From assembly GCF_016595525.1 (NCBI RefSeq), contig NZ_JAENII010000001.1:186001-250000 (forward strand): DNA of 64,000 bases. Reading direction: 5' to 3'. Of this stretch, positions 17,463-25,199 are shown one piece after another. The translations under genes and the position numbers were made by a program. Origin of the DNA: Haloferula rosea (GTDB lineage: Bacteria; Verrucomicrobiota; Verrucomicrobiia; Verrucomicrobiales; Akkermansiaceae). Numbering within the stretch: the first letter of the stretch is position 1; each line of letters begins with the position of its first letter. The notes beneath the pieces were generated by a model. The model searched no databases, had not been told where the DNA came from, and was given only the letters and a program-made list of their open reading frames with translations.

Positions 17463-18449
17463 TCAGGCCCGCTGACGGCGACGCAGCAGGAATCCGGCGC
17501 CAAGCATCCCGAGAAGAGCCGTGGATGGCTCTGGAATAAAGGTGATGACGCCGCTGTTGTTCTGGAAATACGATTCGAAGTCGCCGGCGCCGAGTTCGGT
17601 GCCGTTGTAGCTGACGTCACCAGCCTCGAAGATGTCGGCCCATGCCGTTCCCGGATCGAGAGTCAAAGAACCGACCCAGTCGGAGGTGAAGTTGATGGTG
17701 GAGCTGTTGCCATGAACACCAGCGTTGAACAAGTTGACGATGCTGGTTCCATTGAGCACAAAGTCGCCTCCAATGGTCGTGATCTGACCGGAGTTGTTGA
17801 GGAAATTGCTGGCACTGAGGATTGCAGTCCCTCCCGTCAAATTCACGGTGTGATTTGACGAGCCACTGTTGCGATTGAAACCAATGGCGGCATTGGTATT
17901 CGTGAAGGTTCCTCCAGAGATGGTTGTTGTGCCACCTCGGTTGAGGAACTGAGTGACGTTCACAGTCCCACCGCCAATCGTCATCGAGCTTCCACCTTCT
18001 ACAAGAAAGTCATTACTTGTAATGCTGCCGGAACTAACGGTTAGACTGGCGGAACTCACCAACCGGAACTGCCCTCCGGTTTTGGTGATGCTGCCACCGC
18101 CCACATTCAGGGTGTTTCCGTTGACAAAAAAGGTGCCAGACGTGCTGCTGATACTGCCACCATTGAGATTGAATGTGTAGTTGGTATTGGAGTGGTAATT
18201 CCATTGTCCTCCCGTGCCGTTACCAGCGGTCTGGGTCACGCTGGTCGTTCCAACCGAGCTCATGTTGACGTTGCCGCCTATCGAATAGTTGCCCGATATG
18301 AAGCCGGGGTCGGATGCGGTTGGAGTGCCGTTGTCCCAGTTGGTTCCAGTGAGGTCGAAGGTGGCGTCAGTGTTGAGCGTGGTGACTGCCGAAGCACTCG
18401 GTGCGGATAGAGCAAAGGCGAGCAGGGTCAGGGAGGAGAGAGCTTTCAT
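17463..18449 (-). CDS. PEP-CTERM sorting domain protein with beta-strand repeats
   Basis: 328 residues: signal peptide (about 1-21), a repeat module (about 24-300) nearly co-linear with the first 300 residues of the fusion sulfatase at 10293 (shared SVTQTAGNGTGGQWNYHS and TYTFNLNGG-type text), and a C-terminal sorting signal: IPEPSTALLGMLGAGF followed by LLRRRQRA. PEP-CTERM proteins are processed by exosortase and usually end up on the cell surface or in exopolysaccharide. No catalytic motif is visible. Its function is unknown. It is 113 nt upstream of the 943-residue repeat protein and 162 nt downstream of the response regulator. Confidence 0.88.
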   Translation of the reverse strand: MKALSSLTLLAFALSAPSASAVTTLNTDATFDLTGTNWDNGTPTASDPGFISGNYSIGGNVNMSSVGTTSVTQTAGNGTGGQWNYHSNTNYTFNLNGGSISSTSGTFFVNGNTLNVGGGSITKTGGQFRLVSSASLTVSSGSITSNDFLVEGGSSMTIGGGTVNVTQFLNRGGTTTISGGTFTNTNAAIGFNRNSGSSNHTVNLTGGTAILSASNFLNNSGQITTIGGDFVLNGTSIVNLFNAGVHGNSSTINFTSDWVGSLTLDPGTAWADIFEAGDVSYNGTELGAGDFESYFQNNSGVITFIPEPSTALLGMLGAGFLLRRRQRA

Positions 18450-18544
18450 GGGTTTTCGAGAGTCTGTGGATGGAGGCTCAGCAAGTAATGAGGCATGCTG
18501 ATGGATCTACCGCAAGAGTCGGTGGCTTCCGCTCCTGGCGTCTA

Positions 18545-18560
18545 CTGGCCAAATGGCCAG
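18545..18560. repeat. Short inverted repeat upstream of the PEP-CTERM gene
   Basis: CTGGCCA and TGGCCAG surround a 2-nt spacer, a perfect 16-nt palindrome-like element in the 162-nt gap between the response regulator stop (18612) and the PEP-CTERM start (18449). No T-run follows on the minus strand. It could be an operator for the PEP-CTERM/repeat genes or part of a terminator; the evidence is only the symmetry. Confidence 0.25.
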
Positions 18561-18611
18561 TTCTTCCGGTTGGCAAGCGCGCTTCCGGCGGCGCATCCCC
18601 CTGTGAAGGGG

Positions 18612-19247
18612 TCAGATAATCCCCGAGCGCAGGGCCTTGGCGACCGCCCCCGACTGCGACTGGACGTGCAGCTTGCGGTAGATGTTCTCGAGGTGGAAGG
18701 CGGCGGTCCGCCGGCTGATCCCCAGATGATCGGCGATTTCCTTGACGGAATGGTCCATGGCCAGTTGCTCAAGTACCTCGATCTCGCGCCCGGACAGACC
18801 GAAGGTCTCGCCCGATGAGGGCTTCCTCACTTCAGTGAGAACGATTTTGGCCACCTCGGGGCTCAAGGCCGCTCCTCCCTGGAAGACCTGTTCGATTCCC
18901 TCGAGAATCTCCCGTCCCGTGGCCGTCTTCAGCAGATACCCCGAGGCACCGGCGTTCAGGGCCTCGAGCACCTTCTCCTTCTCCCGGAAAACCGTAATCA
19001 CGAGCACCGCCACGTCGGGCGCCCTGGCCGCCAACTCGCGGATCCCTTCCACGCCGTCCATGCCGGGCAGTCCCAGGTCCATCATCAGGAGGTCCGGAGG
19101 TTCGTCGGTTTCGAGCGCGGCAAAGAGTTCGGCACAGGAGGGGAAGACCCGGCGACAGGTGATCGCCTCCTCGCCATTGAGCAAATCTCTCAAGGTTCGG
19201 CGGAAGCCAGCGTCATCCTCCACGACCCATACGGTTATCGGTATCAT
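18612..19247 (-). CDS. NarL/LuxR-family response regulator
   Basis: 211 residues starting MIPITVWVVEDD. The start at 19247 is chosen because the receiver domain begins immediately and the longer in-frame extension runs inside the kinase gene. The receiver domain (about 5-120) has the acidic pair at 10-11, phospho-acceptor Asp57 in LLMMDLGLPG and the conserved Lys in GYLLKT. The C-terminal GerE/LuxR helix-turn-helix (about 145-205) contains LSGREIEVLEQLA and KEIADHLGISRRTAAFHLENIYRKL. It lies 2 nt after the histidine kinase stop, so the two form a cognate pair. I infer that it activates transcription within the sulfatase/fucosidase cluster or of the downstream repeat-protein genes. Confidence 0.94.
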   Translation of the reverse strand: MIPITVWVVEDDAGFRRTLRDLLNGEEAITCRRVFPSCAELFAALETDEPPDLLMMDLGLPGMDGVEGIRELAARAPDVAVLVITVFREKEKVLEALNAGASGYLLKTATGREILEGIEQVFQGGAALSPEVAKIVLTEVRKPSSGETFGLSGREIEVLEQLAMDHSVKEIADHLGISRRTAAFHLENIYRKLHVQSQSGAVAKALRSGII

Positions 19248-19249
19248 CC

Positions 19250-21322
19250 CTAATTCGAAGTCTTGTAGGCTTTGCTGGGCTCCTTGGAAAGCGAGGAGAG
19301 GGGAAGCCGCAGGGCAATCGTGGTTCCCTCGCCCGGCGCCGACCGCAGTTCCATTCCTCCTCCCATTTCGCTCGCGCGCTGCTTCATGCTGCCAAGGCCC
19401 CAGCCTTCCGTCGGCAAGGAGGTGTCGAACCCACAGCCGTTGTCGCGCAGTTCGATCCCCAGTTGTCGCTCCACCACGGACACCCTCAGGCTCACCTTGG
19501 TGGCCCGCGCGTGTCGGGCGCAGTTGTGCACCGCCTCTTTGAAGAACATCATCAGGTGCCGCTTGGTGGTTAGAGAAACGGCTTCGTCGGGACAATCGAC
19601 CGGCGTTTCGGAGGAAAACTCGACCTCTCCCAGAACCCTCTCCGCCCGCTCACCGAGCTTCTGAATCAAGGCGGGCAGCCGGATGGTTCTCTGATCGGCC
19701 ACCCAGACCACTTCCCTCAACGAGACGCAGGCTTCGCGCGCCATCAGCGACAGGTTGAACATGCCTTCCTTCATGCGGTCGCTTCTGGCGATCTCCGCAA
19801 GTTGCCCGACCAGCAGTGAAACGCTGCCCAGGTTGCTTCCGACCTCATCATGGAGATCCGAGTAAATCTGTCTTCGCAAGCGGGCTTCCGCCTGCCTCCG
19901 ACTCCTCAGCAGGTAAAAGACAAATCCCAGAACACCTGCCAATCCGGCGATCGTCACTCCCGCTAGCGCCCGTCCACGAAACCGCCTCCATCGCTCCGTC
20001 AGCATCTGCTGCTCGGCTTTGAGTCCCGCGAGCCGGGCCTCGTGCGGCTTGCCCTCCGCCAACTGCCGCAGCCATTCGGGCAAATGCAGGATGTCCCGCC
20101 CGCCGACCTTGCCGTCCACCAGCGTTCTCAATCCGGATTCCTCCGCCATCTCGAAGCCGCGGATGGATACAGGACGGTCCCGCGACAGATTGCCACCCGA
20201 GCGGATGATCTCGATCTCGCCGAGAGAGAACACCGGCTGTCCCTGATAGGCCGGGAAATCATTGCACTCGAACTCCAGCGCATCCGCCATGCTGCCGACT
20301 CCGCGGATGCGCAGCATGTTGTTGCCCGGATTCTTCAGCAATTCCTGATCAGGGAGGAGATGCCGCGACTCTTTTCCATCCGCCTTCCTCTCAATGCGAA
20401 AGATCCTCATCGATCCAGGGAATCCATAACCCGGAACGTCGATACCCGAAGGGCTGCGACCCGGAAATAGGTTGACCCAACCGAGGACACTCGTTTCATC
20501 CAGCTCCACCCGGATCACCAGCGGCCAATTCAGTCTCTCGGCCGGCAGCTTCAGGACAAGGTTGCCACCGGCGCCATCCTTCGCCGAAAGGGGCATCCCG
20601 AGGGTGTTTCTCTGGGAGGCCAGATAGTCCTTACTCCAGTAAGGAGCGGATTCAAAACTGGATGAAACCGCGGCGACGCCCGTTTTCTGCAGTTCCCCCT
20701 GCCGGATCGGATGAACGCGGCCGAGCGCGAAAAACTCGAGCCCCTTCTCCTCGTGCCCGGCAAAGACCTCCACCCGCAAGGGACCCGTCGGCGCATCCTC
20801 CTCAGGAAAGGAAAAGTAGACCGGGCGCAGACCGGGGTCAGGGAAATCCCGTGTCGTCCAGTCGACAAGAATCTTGCCCGGAACTCCCTTGCCATCGACC
20901 GCGCGGATCCGGAAGCGTTTCGGAAAGGCATAGCTCTGTAGATCGGACGACCGCTGGTCGAGGGCCGGCACCAACACAAAGGCCTGGGTCGGGAAAAGCC
21001 CGGCCCCGAAATCCATGGTCCACAATGGCTCTTCCGGCACCCCTTCCACCGCAGCGATGTAGTCGCTGTGATAGCCGAACTCATCGAACTGCATCCCGAT
21101 CTGCAGCGGTGCCAGTGCCGCAAGAATGCGGGTTTCCTCTTCAATCTCCTCCTCGATCTGCCTCAAGCGGGCGGGGACTTGGAAAATGAAAACTTCCGGA
21201 GGTTGATGATCCGCGCCCTCCGATGGCGGCCTCAGGGGGTCCGAGTAGCCTTCGGTCGCACCCGCCATGGCGCTGGGAAGAAGCAGAGCCGCCGCGAGGC
21301 CACGGCACCCGATTCGACGCAT
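19250..21322 (-). CDS. Membrane sensor histidine kinase (HisKA_3 / NarX type)
   Basis: 690 residues from the ATG at 21322, before a signal segment (LAAALLLPSAMAGA); an upstream TTG in the same frame is less likely. A large extracytoplasmic sensor region (about 25-440) contains beta-rich, discoidin-like stretches, e.g. PVSIRGFEMAEESGLRTLVDG. A single transmembrane helix (about 452-473) is followed by a HisKA_3 dimerisation box with His491 in DLHDEVGSN, then the HATPase motifs EAVHNCARHA, DNGCGFD and GWGLGSMKQRA. It pairs with the response regulator 2 nt downstream. The sensor has no domain I can name; an oligosaccharide ligand is an inference from position inside the catabolic cluster. Confidence 0.9.
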   Translation of the reverse strand: MRRIGCRGLAAALLLPSAMAGATEGYSDPLRPPSEGADHQPPEVFIFQVPARLRQIEEEIEEETRILAALAPLQIGMQFDEFGYHSDYIAAVEGVPEEPLWTMDFGAGLFPTQAFVLVPALDQRSSDLQSYAFPKRFRIRAVDGKGVPGKILVDWTTRDFPDPGLRPVYFSFPEEDAPTGPLRVEVFAGHEEKGLEFFALGRVHPIRQGELQKTGVAAVSSSFESAPYWSKDYLASQRNTLGMPLSAKDGAGGNLVLKLPAERLNWPLVIRVELDETSVLGWVNLFPGRSPSGIDVPGYGFPGSMRIFRIERKADGKESRHLLPDQELLKNPGNNMLRIRGVGSMADALEFECNDFPAYQGQPVFSLGEIEIIRSGGNLSRDRPVSIRGFEMAEESGLRTLVDGKVGGRDILHLPEWLRQLAEGKPHEARLAGLKAEQQMLTERWRRFRGRALAGVTIAGLAGVLGFVFYLLRSRRQAEARLRRQIYSDLHDEVGSNLGSVSLLVGQLAEIARSDRMKEGMFNLSLMAREACVSLREVVWVADQRTIRLPALIQKLGERAERVLGEVEFSSETPVDCPDEAVSLTTKRHLMMFFKEAVHNCARHARATKVSLRVSVVERQLGIELRDNGCGFDTSLPTEGWGLGSMKQRASEMGGGMELRSAPGEGTTIALRLPLSSLSKEPSKAYKTSN

Positions 21323-21385
21323 CAACCCGCGATTCTGCTTCACATTGCCAGCATCCACCGAATCTCCCTTCGCCACCAAGCTCAA

Positions 21386-21577
21386 TTAGCAAACATCACT
21401 CTGCGAACCAGGCTGGACCCTCTCGGCGACCGTCTTCCCGCCCAAGTCCATCCAATCGCAAGGCAAGTTCGTCTGGAGCACCCCGACCTTGAAGGGGTGA
21501 GCGTGACACGCTGGGTCGCCGTTGCCTCGATCATCGATCATCACGACAACGATCGCTGTGGGGGCTGTCGATTTCAT
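21386..21577 (-). pseudogene. Truncated sulfatase N-terminal remnant (63 codons)
   Basis: The predicted peptide carries IVVVMIDDRGNGD and PACHAHPF, which lines up with the metal-binding start of S1 sulfatases (compare IIFIMTDDQGYGD and LSCHGHPF in the gene at 44851). It lacks a signal peptide, the CxPxR motif and everything after, so it cannot be an active sulfatase. Its ATG overlaps the stop of the full-length sulfatase at 21574 by 4 nt (ATGA), so it may still be translated. Most likely a decayed duplicate left after internal deletion. Confidence 0.65.
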
Positions 21578-23013
21578 CTCGATCCGTAGTCATCCCCTCG
21601 ATCGCTGCGAGCGCAGGACTCCTGCCAGGCCGAGAATTCCTTGGCGAGCTTGGCGACCACTTCCGGGTGCTGCATGGCGAGATCCTTCTTCTCGGACGGA
21701 TCCTCGATCAGGTCGTAGAGTTGCCACGGCTGTCCCTTCTTCGCACGGAAGAGCTTGTAGCGCTGCGTCGACCACGCCGCCGAGCCACGTGATTCAAAAC
21801 CAATCCCTTGCTGGCGCTCGCTCTGGTCACCGGCGATCACCGGTAGCAGCGAAATGCCATCCAAGGGTCGTTCACCGGCATACTCCGTCTTCACCGCCTC
21901 GAGAATTGTGGGCAGGTAGTCACTGGTCACCGCCGGGAAATCGGTGACTGTTCCCATTTTTACCTGCGCAGGCCATTCGAGAATCCCCGGCACCCGCACA
22001 CCGCCTTCGTTCAGACTGCGCTTGCGGCCCTTGAAGTGGGCGGCCGAGCCGGGGCTGGTCTTGCTTCCCTCCGGCCCATTGTCCGAGCAGAACCAAAGCA
22101 TGGTGTTCTCCGCCACGCCCGCCTTCTTCAACGTCGTGCGCAGGCGACCGATCTGATCATCCATCGCTGTAATGCAGCCGTAGTAGTTCTTCTCGAAGTC
22201 GCTCACCCCCGGATACATCGCGGCATACTCCGGACCCGCCACCACCGGCAGATGCGGCGTATGGAACCATACCACCGCGAAGAACGGCTTCTTCTCCTTT
22301 GCCGCCTCTTCCACAAAGGGCACGACCCGGTCCATGATCACGCGGGAATCGTCACCCTCAAGATTGTCGCGGACGATCTCGCCCTTCTCATTCCAGTAGT
22401 GGGTCCCGTAGCTCTCTGCGCTCGCACGATCCTTGATGGCGTCCCACCCCTTCTTGCCGTCTTTCCAACCCTCCGCCTTGCCGGGCAACAACATCGGATC
22501 CCAGGTCGGCACCTTGGATTCGGTCGAGAAGCAATGGTCGAAGCCATTCTTCCAGGGTGGACTGAAGTCCTTCGTATTCCCCGGCATGCCGCGATTGGCA
22601 TCCTTGATCTCGGTCGTCAGCGTGCCGAGATGCCACTTGCCGAAATGCCCGGTCGCGTAGCCCTTTGCCTTGAGCAGTTCGGCCAGGGTCAGCTCCTCGG
22701 GCTTCATGTGCCCGGTATTCGCATAGGGAATCCCGTAGCGGTAGGGGTGTCGACCCGTGAGAGAGGATCCGCGGGTCGGACTGCACACCGGTGACGAGGC
22801 ATAGAAGCGGTTGAATTGTATGCCGGCCCCCGCCATCGCATCGAGATACGGCGTCTTGATCGGCGATTTCGGGTTGAAACACTTCACATCACCCCAGCCC
22901 AGGTCATCGGCCATCATCAAGATGATGTTCGGAGGCGTTTCAGCATGAACCGAACGCCCCCAGAGCGACAACAGGCAGACGAGCCCGAACTTGATGATCG
23001 GTAGGTTCTTCAT
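21574..23013 (-). CDS. S1 family sulfatase
   Basis: 479 residues with signal peptide (about 1-24), NIILMMADDLGWGD, formylglycine motif C77-S-P-T-R81, HFGKWHLGT and WFCSDNGPE, with EGGVRVPGI. Length and motifs are typical of a complete S1 sulfatase. It overlaps the upstream SGNH esterase stop by 4 nt and its own stop overlaps the start of the sulfatase remnant, also by 4 nt. It is not especially close to any other sulfatase here, suggesting a distinct sulfate position or linkage. The substrate is inferred only from the locus. Confidence 0.93.
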   Translation of the reverse strand: MKNLPIIKFGLVCLLSLWGRSVHAETPPNIILMMADDLGWGDVKCFNPKSPIKTPYLDAMAGAGIQFNRFYASSPVCSPTRGSSLTGRHPYRYGIPYANTGHMKPEELTLAELLKAKGYATGHFGKWHLGTLTTEIKDANRGMPGNTKDFSPPWKNGFDHCFSTESKVPTWDPMLLPGKAEGWKDGKKGWDAIKDRASAESYGTHYWNEKGEIVRDNLEGDDSRVIMDRVVPFVEEAAKEKKPFFAVVWFHTPHLPVVAGPEYAAMYPGVSDFEKNYYGCITAMDDQIGRLRTTLKKAGVAENTMLWFCSDNGPEGSKTSPGSAAHFKGRKRSLNEGGVRVPGILEWPAQVKMGTVTDFPAVTSDYLPTILEAVKTEYAGERPLDGISLLPVIAGDQSERQQGIGFESRGSAAWSTQRYKLFRAKKGQPWQLYDLIEDPSEKKDLAMQHPEVVAKLAKEFSAWQESCARSDRGDDYGSR

Positions 23014-23792
23014 GGCTGGGTCTCCTTCTTTTTCGAGATGACTTGGGCGATCTCGCTGGCGACTTTGCCGGCAAGGTAGCGAGACCCTTCCTTGGTGAAA
23101 TGGACGTCGCCCTCTTTGATCTTGATCTCAGGCAACGCCAACAGGGCGTGGGCATGCAAGTCATTGATCTGGATGTCATTGGCCCTCATGATCTCCTCGG
23201 CAATCCGGTTGTATTTCAGGTCATCACCCAGCTTCCTTCCCGCCTCACCTTCCGGAACCGGGGTGATCGTGCACCAGATCAAGGTGGCATCCGTTTTCTT
23301 CAGTCGCGCGACGATCTTCTCCAGGTTGCTCCTGAATTCCTCGGGAGTCGCGGTGATGGTGCCATGGACCTTGTCGCGGTAGCCTTGCACTTTGGATTCA
23401 GGGTTCCGGTAGCAAAGGTCCCACAGGCCCCAGTTGAAGTGGATGACATCCCACTTGCCGGGCTTCATCGACAGCCACTTGTTCAAGTTGGCCAATCCAT
23501 ACGCGGAGTTCTTTCCGTTTCCAGGAATCCGGAAAACATCGGCCTGCCCATGGAGCTTCTTGCGGACATCCACGGTGTAGGCATTCGAGATCGAATCGCC
23601 GATCAGCAGGACATTGGGCCGGGATGGATCATCCTGCGGGTTTTGAAACGCTTCCCGGTATTCCTTTCCGGTGTAGAGCTCCTCTTTGCTCGCCAGATCC
23701 TCCGCGGCAGATGCCGATGGTGAAAGGCCGGGAAGAAAGAGGCCGCCAAGCACCAGCAGGGCGGTCGTTATCAAGATTTTGGTAATTCTCAT
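23010..23792 (-). CDS. SGNH/GDSL-type esterase, probable carbohydrate O-acyl esterase
   Basis: 260 residues from the ATG at 23792 (signal peptide about 1-30 follows; an upstream in-frame start lies inside the preceding sulfatase gene). Blocks: NVLLIGDSISN with Ser67, RIPGNGKNS, FNWGLWDL in place of the usual GxND, and GDVHFTKEG with Asp229 and His231 of the catalytic triad. These hydrolases often remove acetyl groups from polysaccharides. Its stop overlaps the next sulfatase start by 4 nt, so deacylation and desulfation enzymes are made together. The acetyl specificity is an inference. Confidence 0.85.
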   Translation of the reverse strand: MRITKILITTALLVLGGLFLPGLSPSASAAEDLASKEELYTGKEYREAFQNPQDDPSRPNVLLIGDSISNAYTVDVRKKLHGQADVFRIPGNGKNSAYGLANLNKWLSMKPGKWDVIHFNWGLWDLCYRNPESKVQGYRDKVHGTITATPEEFRSNLEKIVARLKKTDATLIWCTITPVPEGEAGRKLGDDLKYNRIAEEIMRANDIQINDLHAHALLALPEIKIKEGDVHFTKEGSRYLAGKVASEIAQVISKKKETQP

Positions 23793-23803
23793 TGTGGTTG
23801 TTC

Positions 23804-25177
23804 TCAGTAGCTCAGCTTGTTGCCCTTCTTGGGTTTGCGTGAGCCATCCTCCCACCATTCGCGGGGGCCTTCGGCTTCGATCTCCTTCCAGAGCTTCAGC
23901 AAGATGCCTTTCATTTCCTCGGTCTTCTCGGGCATCTTTTCCGAAAGTTCGTTCTCTTCCTTCCAGTCTTTCTGCACGTTGAAGAGCTGGAACTTCGTTA
24001 GGGTCTCGTTGCCGACGAGCTTCCAGTCGCCGATCCGCATCGCGACTCGGTCATCGGGGCCGGAGACGTGGGTGCGCCAGAATAACGGCACCTTGCGTTC
24101 CACCGGCTTTCCCGCGAAGGCGGGCACCATGCTGACGCCGTCGATCACCCGGTCCTCCGGCAAAGGGACACCGCACACCTCCAGCACGGTGGCGAAGATG
24201 TCGGAGCCGATCACCGGCACATCACTTTTGCTGCCGGCCTCGATATGACCCGGCCAGCGCGCCAGGCCGGGCACTCGAATGCCTCCTTCGTAATCGTTCC
24301 GCTTGCGCCCACGCAGGCCGCCAGTGGAGCCTCCCTTCACGCCACCTTTGCCCTCGGGCCCGTTGTCCGATGTGAAGATCAACAGCGTGTTGTCGGCGAC
24401 ACCCTGCTCGTCCAAAGCGTCCATCACCATGCCCAAAGCGTGATCCAGCTGAGTGATGTTCCCCATGTAGGTGCGGTTCGGATCATTCCCATACGGCTCT
24501 TGAAAGCGGGGATCGGTCGCGATCGGCAGGTGTGGCTCATGCAGCCAGACCGACAAGGCGAAAGGTTTAGAAGGATCCCGAATTTCCTTCAGCCATTTCC
24601 GTGCCTCCGCGGCCACCAAGGGTGCGGAGTATCCCTCCATCACTCCGACTTCCTTGCCATTGCGGACGAAGTTCTTCGGGTTCTTGTGGCTGGGGCTGGC
24701 ATTATTGTGGGTCGCCATCCAGTAGTCGTAGCCATGGTCGCCCGGCTGCGGGAACTCCCGGTTGTTGAACATCTGCCTGGAGTTCAGGTGCCACTTCCCC
24801 ACGTGACAGGTTTCGTAGCCCGCTTCCTTGAGCAACTCGGGATAGGTGATCTCACTGGTCCGCAGGTGGGTTGGCCCATTGCCTGACACGTGACACCACA
24901 CACCGTTCCTAAACGGGGTGCGACCGGTGAGGATGGCCGATCGAGAGGGGGAACAGACCCCGCAGGCCGAGTAGGCCTGGCTGAAGGTGACGCCCTGCTT
25001 TGCCAGTTTCTCCAAGTTCGGCGTCTTGATCAGCTCGTTACCGTAGACCGAGGAGTCGCCCCATCCCATGTCGTCGACCAGGAAGACCACGATGTTCGGG
25101 CGGGACTCCTCCGCATGGCTGACCAGTCCACCCATCCAGAGCAGAAGTGTAACCAGGAACATGGCCTTTGTTTTCAT
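23804..25177 (-). CDS. S1 family sulfatase (group B)
   Basis: 457 residues: signal peptide (about 1-22), PNIVVFLVDDMGWGD, ACGVC75-S-P-S-R79, CHVGKWHLNS and FTSDNGPEG, with EGGIRVPGLARWP. The closest relative in the window is the first gene of the cluster, 60333-61703; both share YGNELIKTPN, WMATHNNA, NFVRNG and a KLSY C-terminus. The two copies are therefore likely to act on the same or neighbouring sulfate esters. It sits 22 nt after GH97 and 11 nt before the SGNH esterase. Confidence 0.93.
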   Translation of the reverse strand: MKTKAMFLVTLLLWMGGLVSHAEESRPNIVVFLVDDMGWGDSSVYGNELIKTPNLEKLAKQGVTFSQAYSACGVCSPSRSAILTGRTPFRNGVWCHVSGNGPTHLRTSEITYPELLKEAGYETCHVGKWHLNSRQMFNNREFPQPGDHGYDYWMATHNNASPSHKNPKNFVRNGKEVGVMEGYSAPLVAAEARKWLKEIRDPSKPFALSVWLHEPHLPIATDPRFQEPYGNDPNRTYMGNITQLDHALGMVMDALDEQGVADNTLLIFTSDNGPEGKGGVKGGSTGGLRGRKRNDYEGGIRVPGLARWPGHIEAGSKSDVPVIGSDIFATVLEVCGVPLPEDRVIDGVSMVPAFAGKPVERKVPLFWRTHVSGPDDRVAMRIGDWKLVGNETLTKFQLFNVQKDWKEENELSEKMPEKTEEMKGILLKLWKEIEAEGPREWWEDGSRKPKKGNKLSY

Positions 25178-25199
25178 GATGCAGGGCAGGGGAGAGGGA

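Noticed and set aside
19248-19595. N-terminal extension of the response regulator frame
   Set aside because: The extra residues lie inside the kinase gene in another frame and are not receiver-like; the ATG at 19247 starts the receiver domain exactly.
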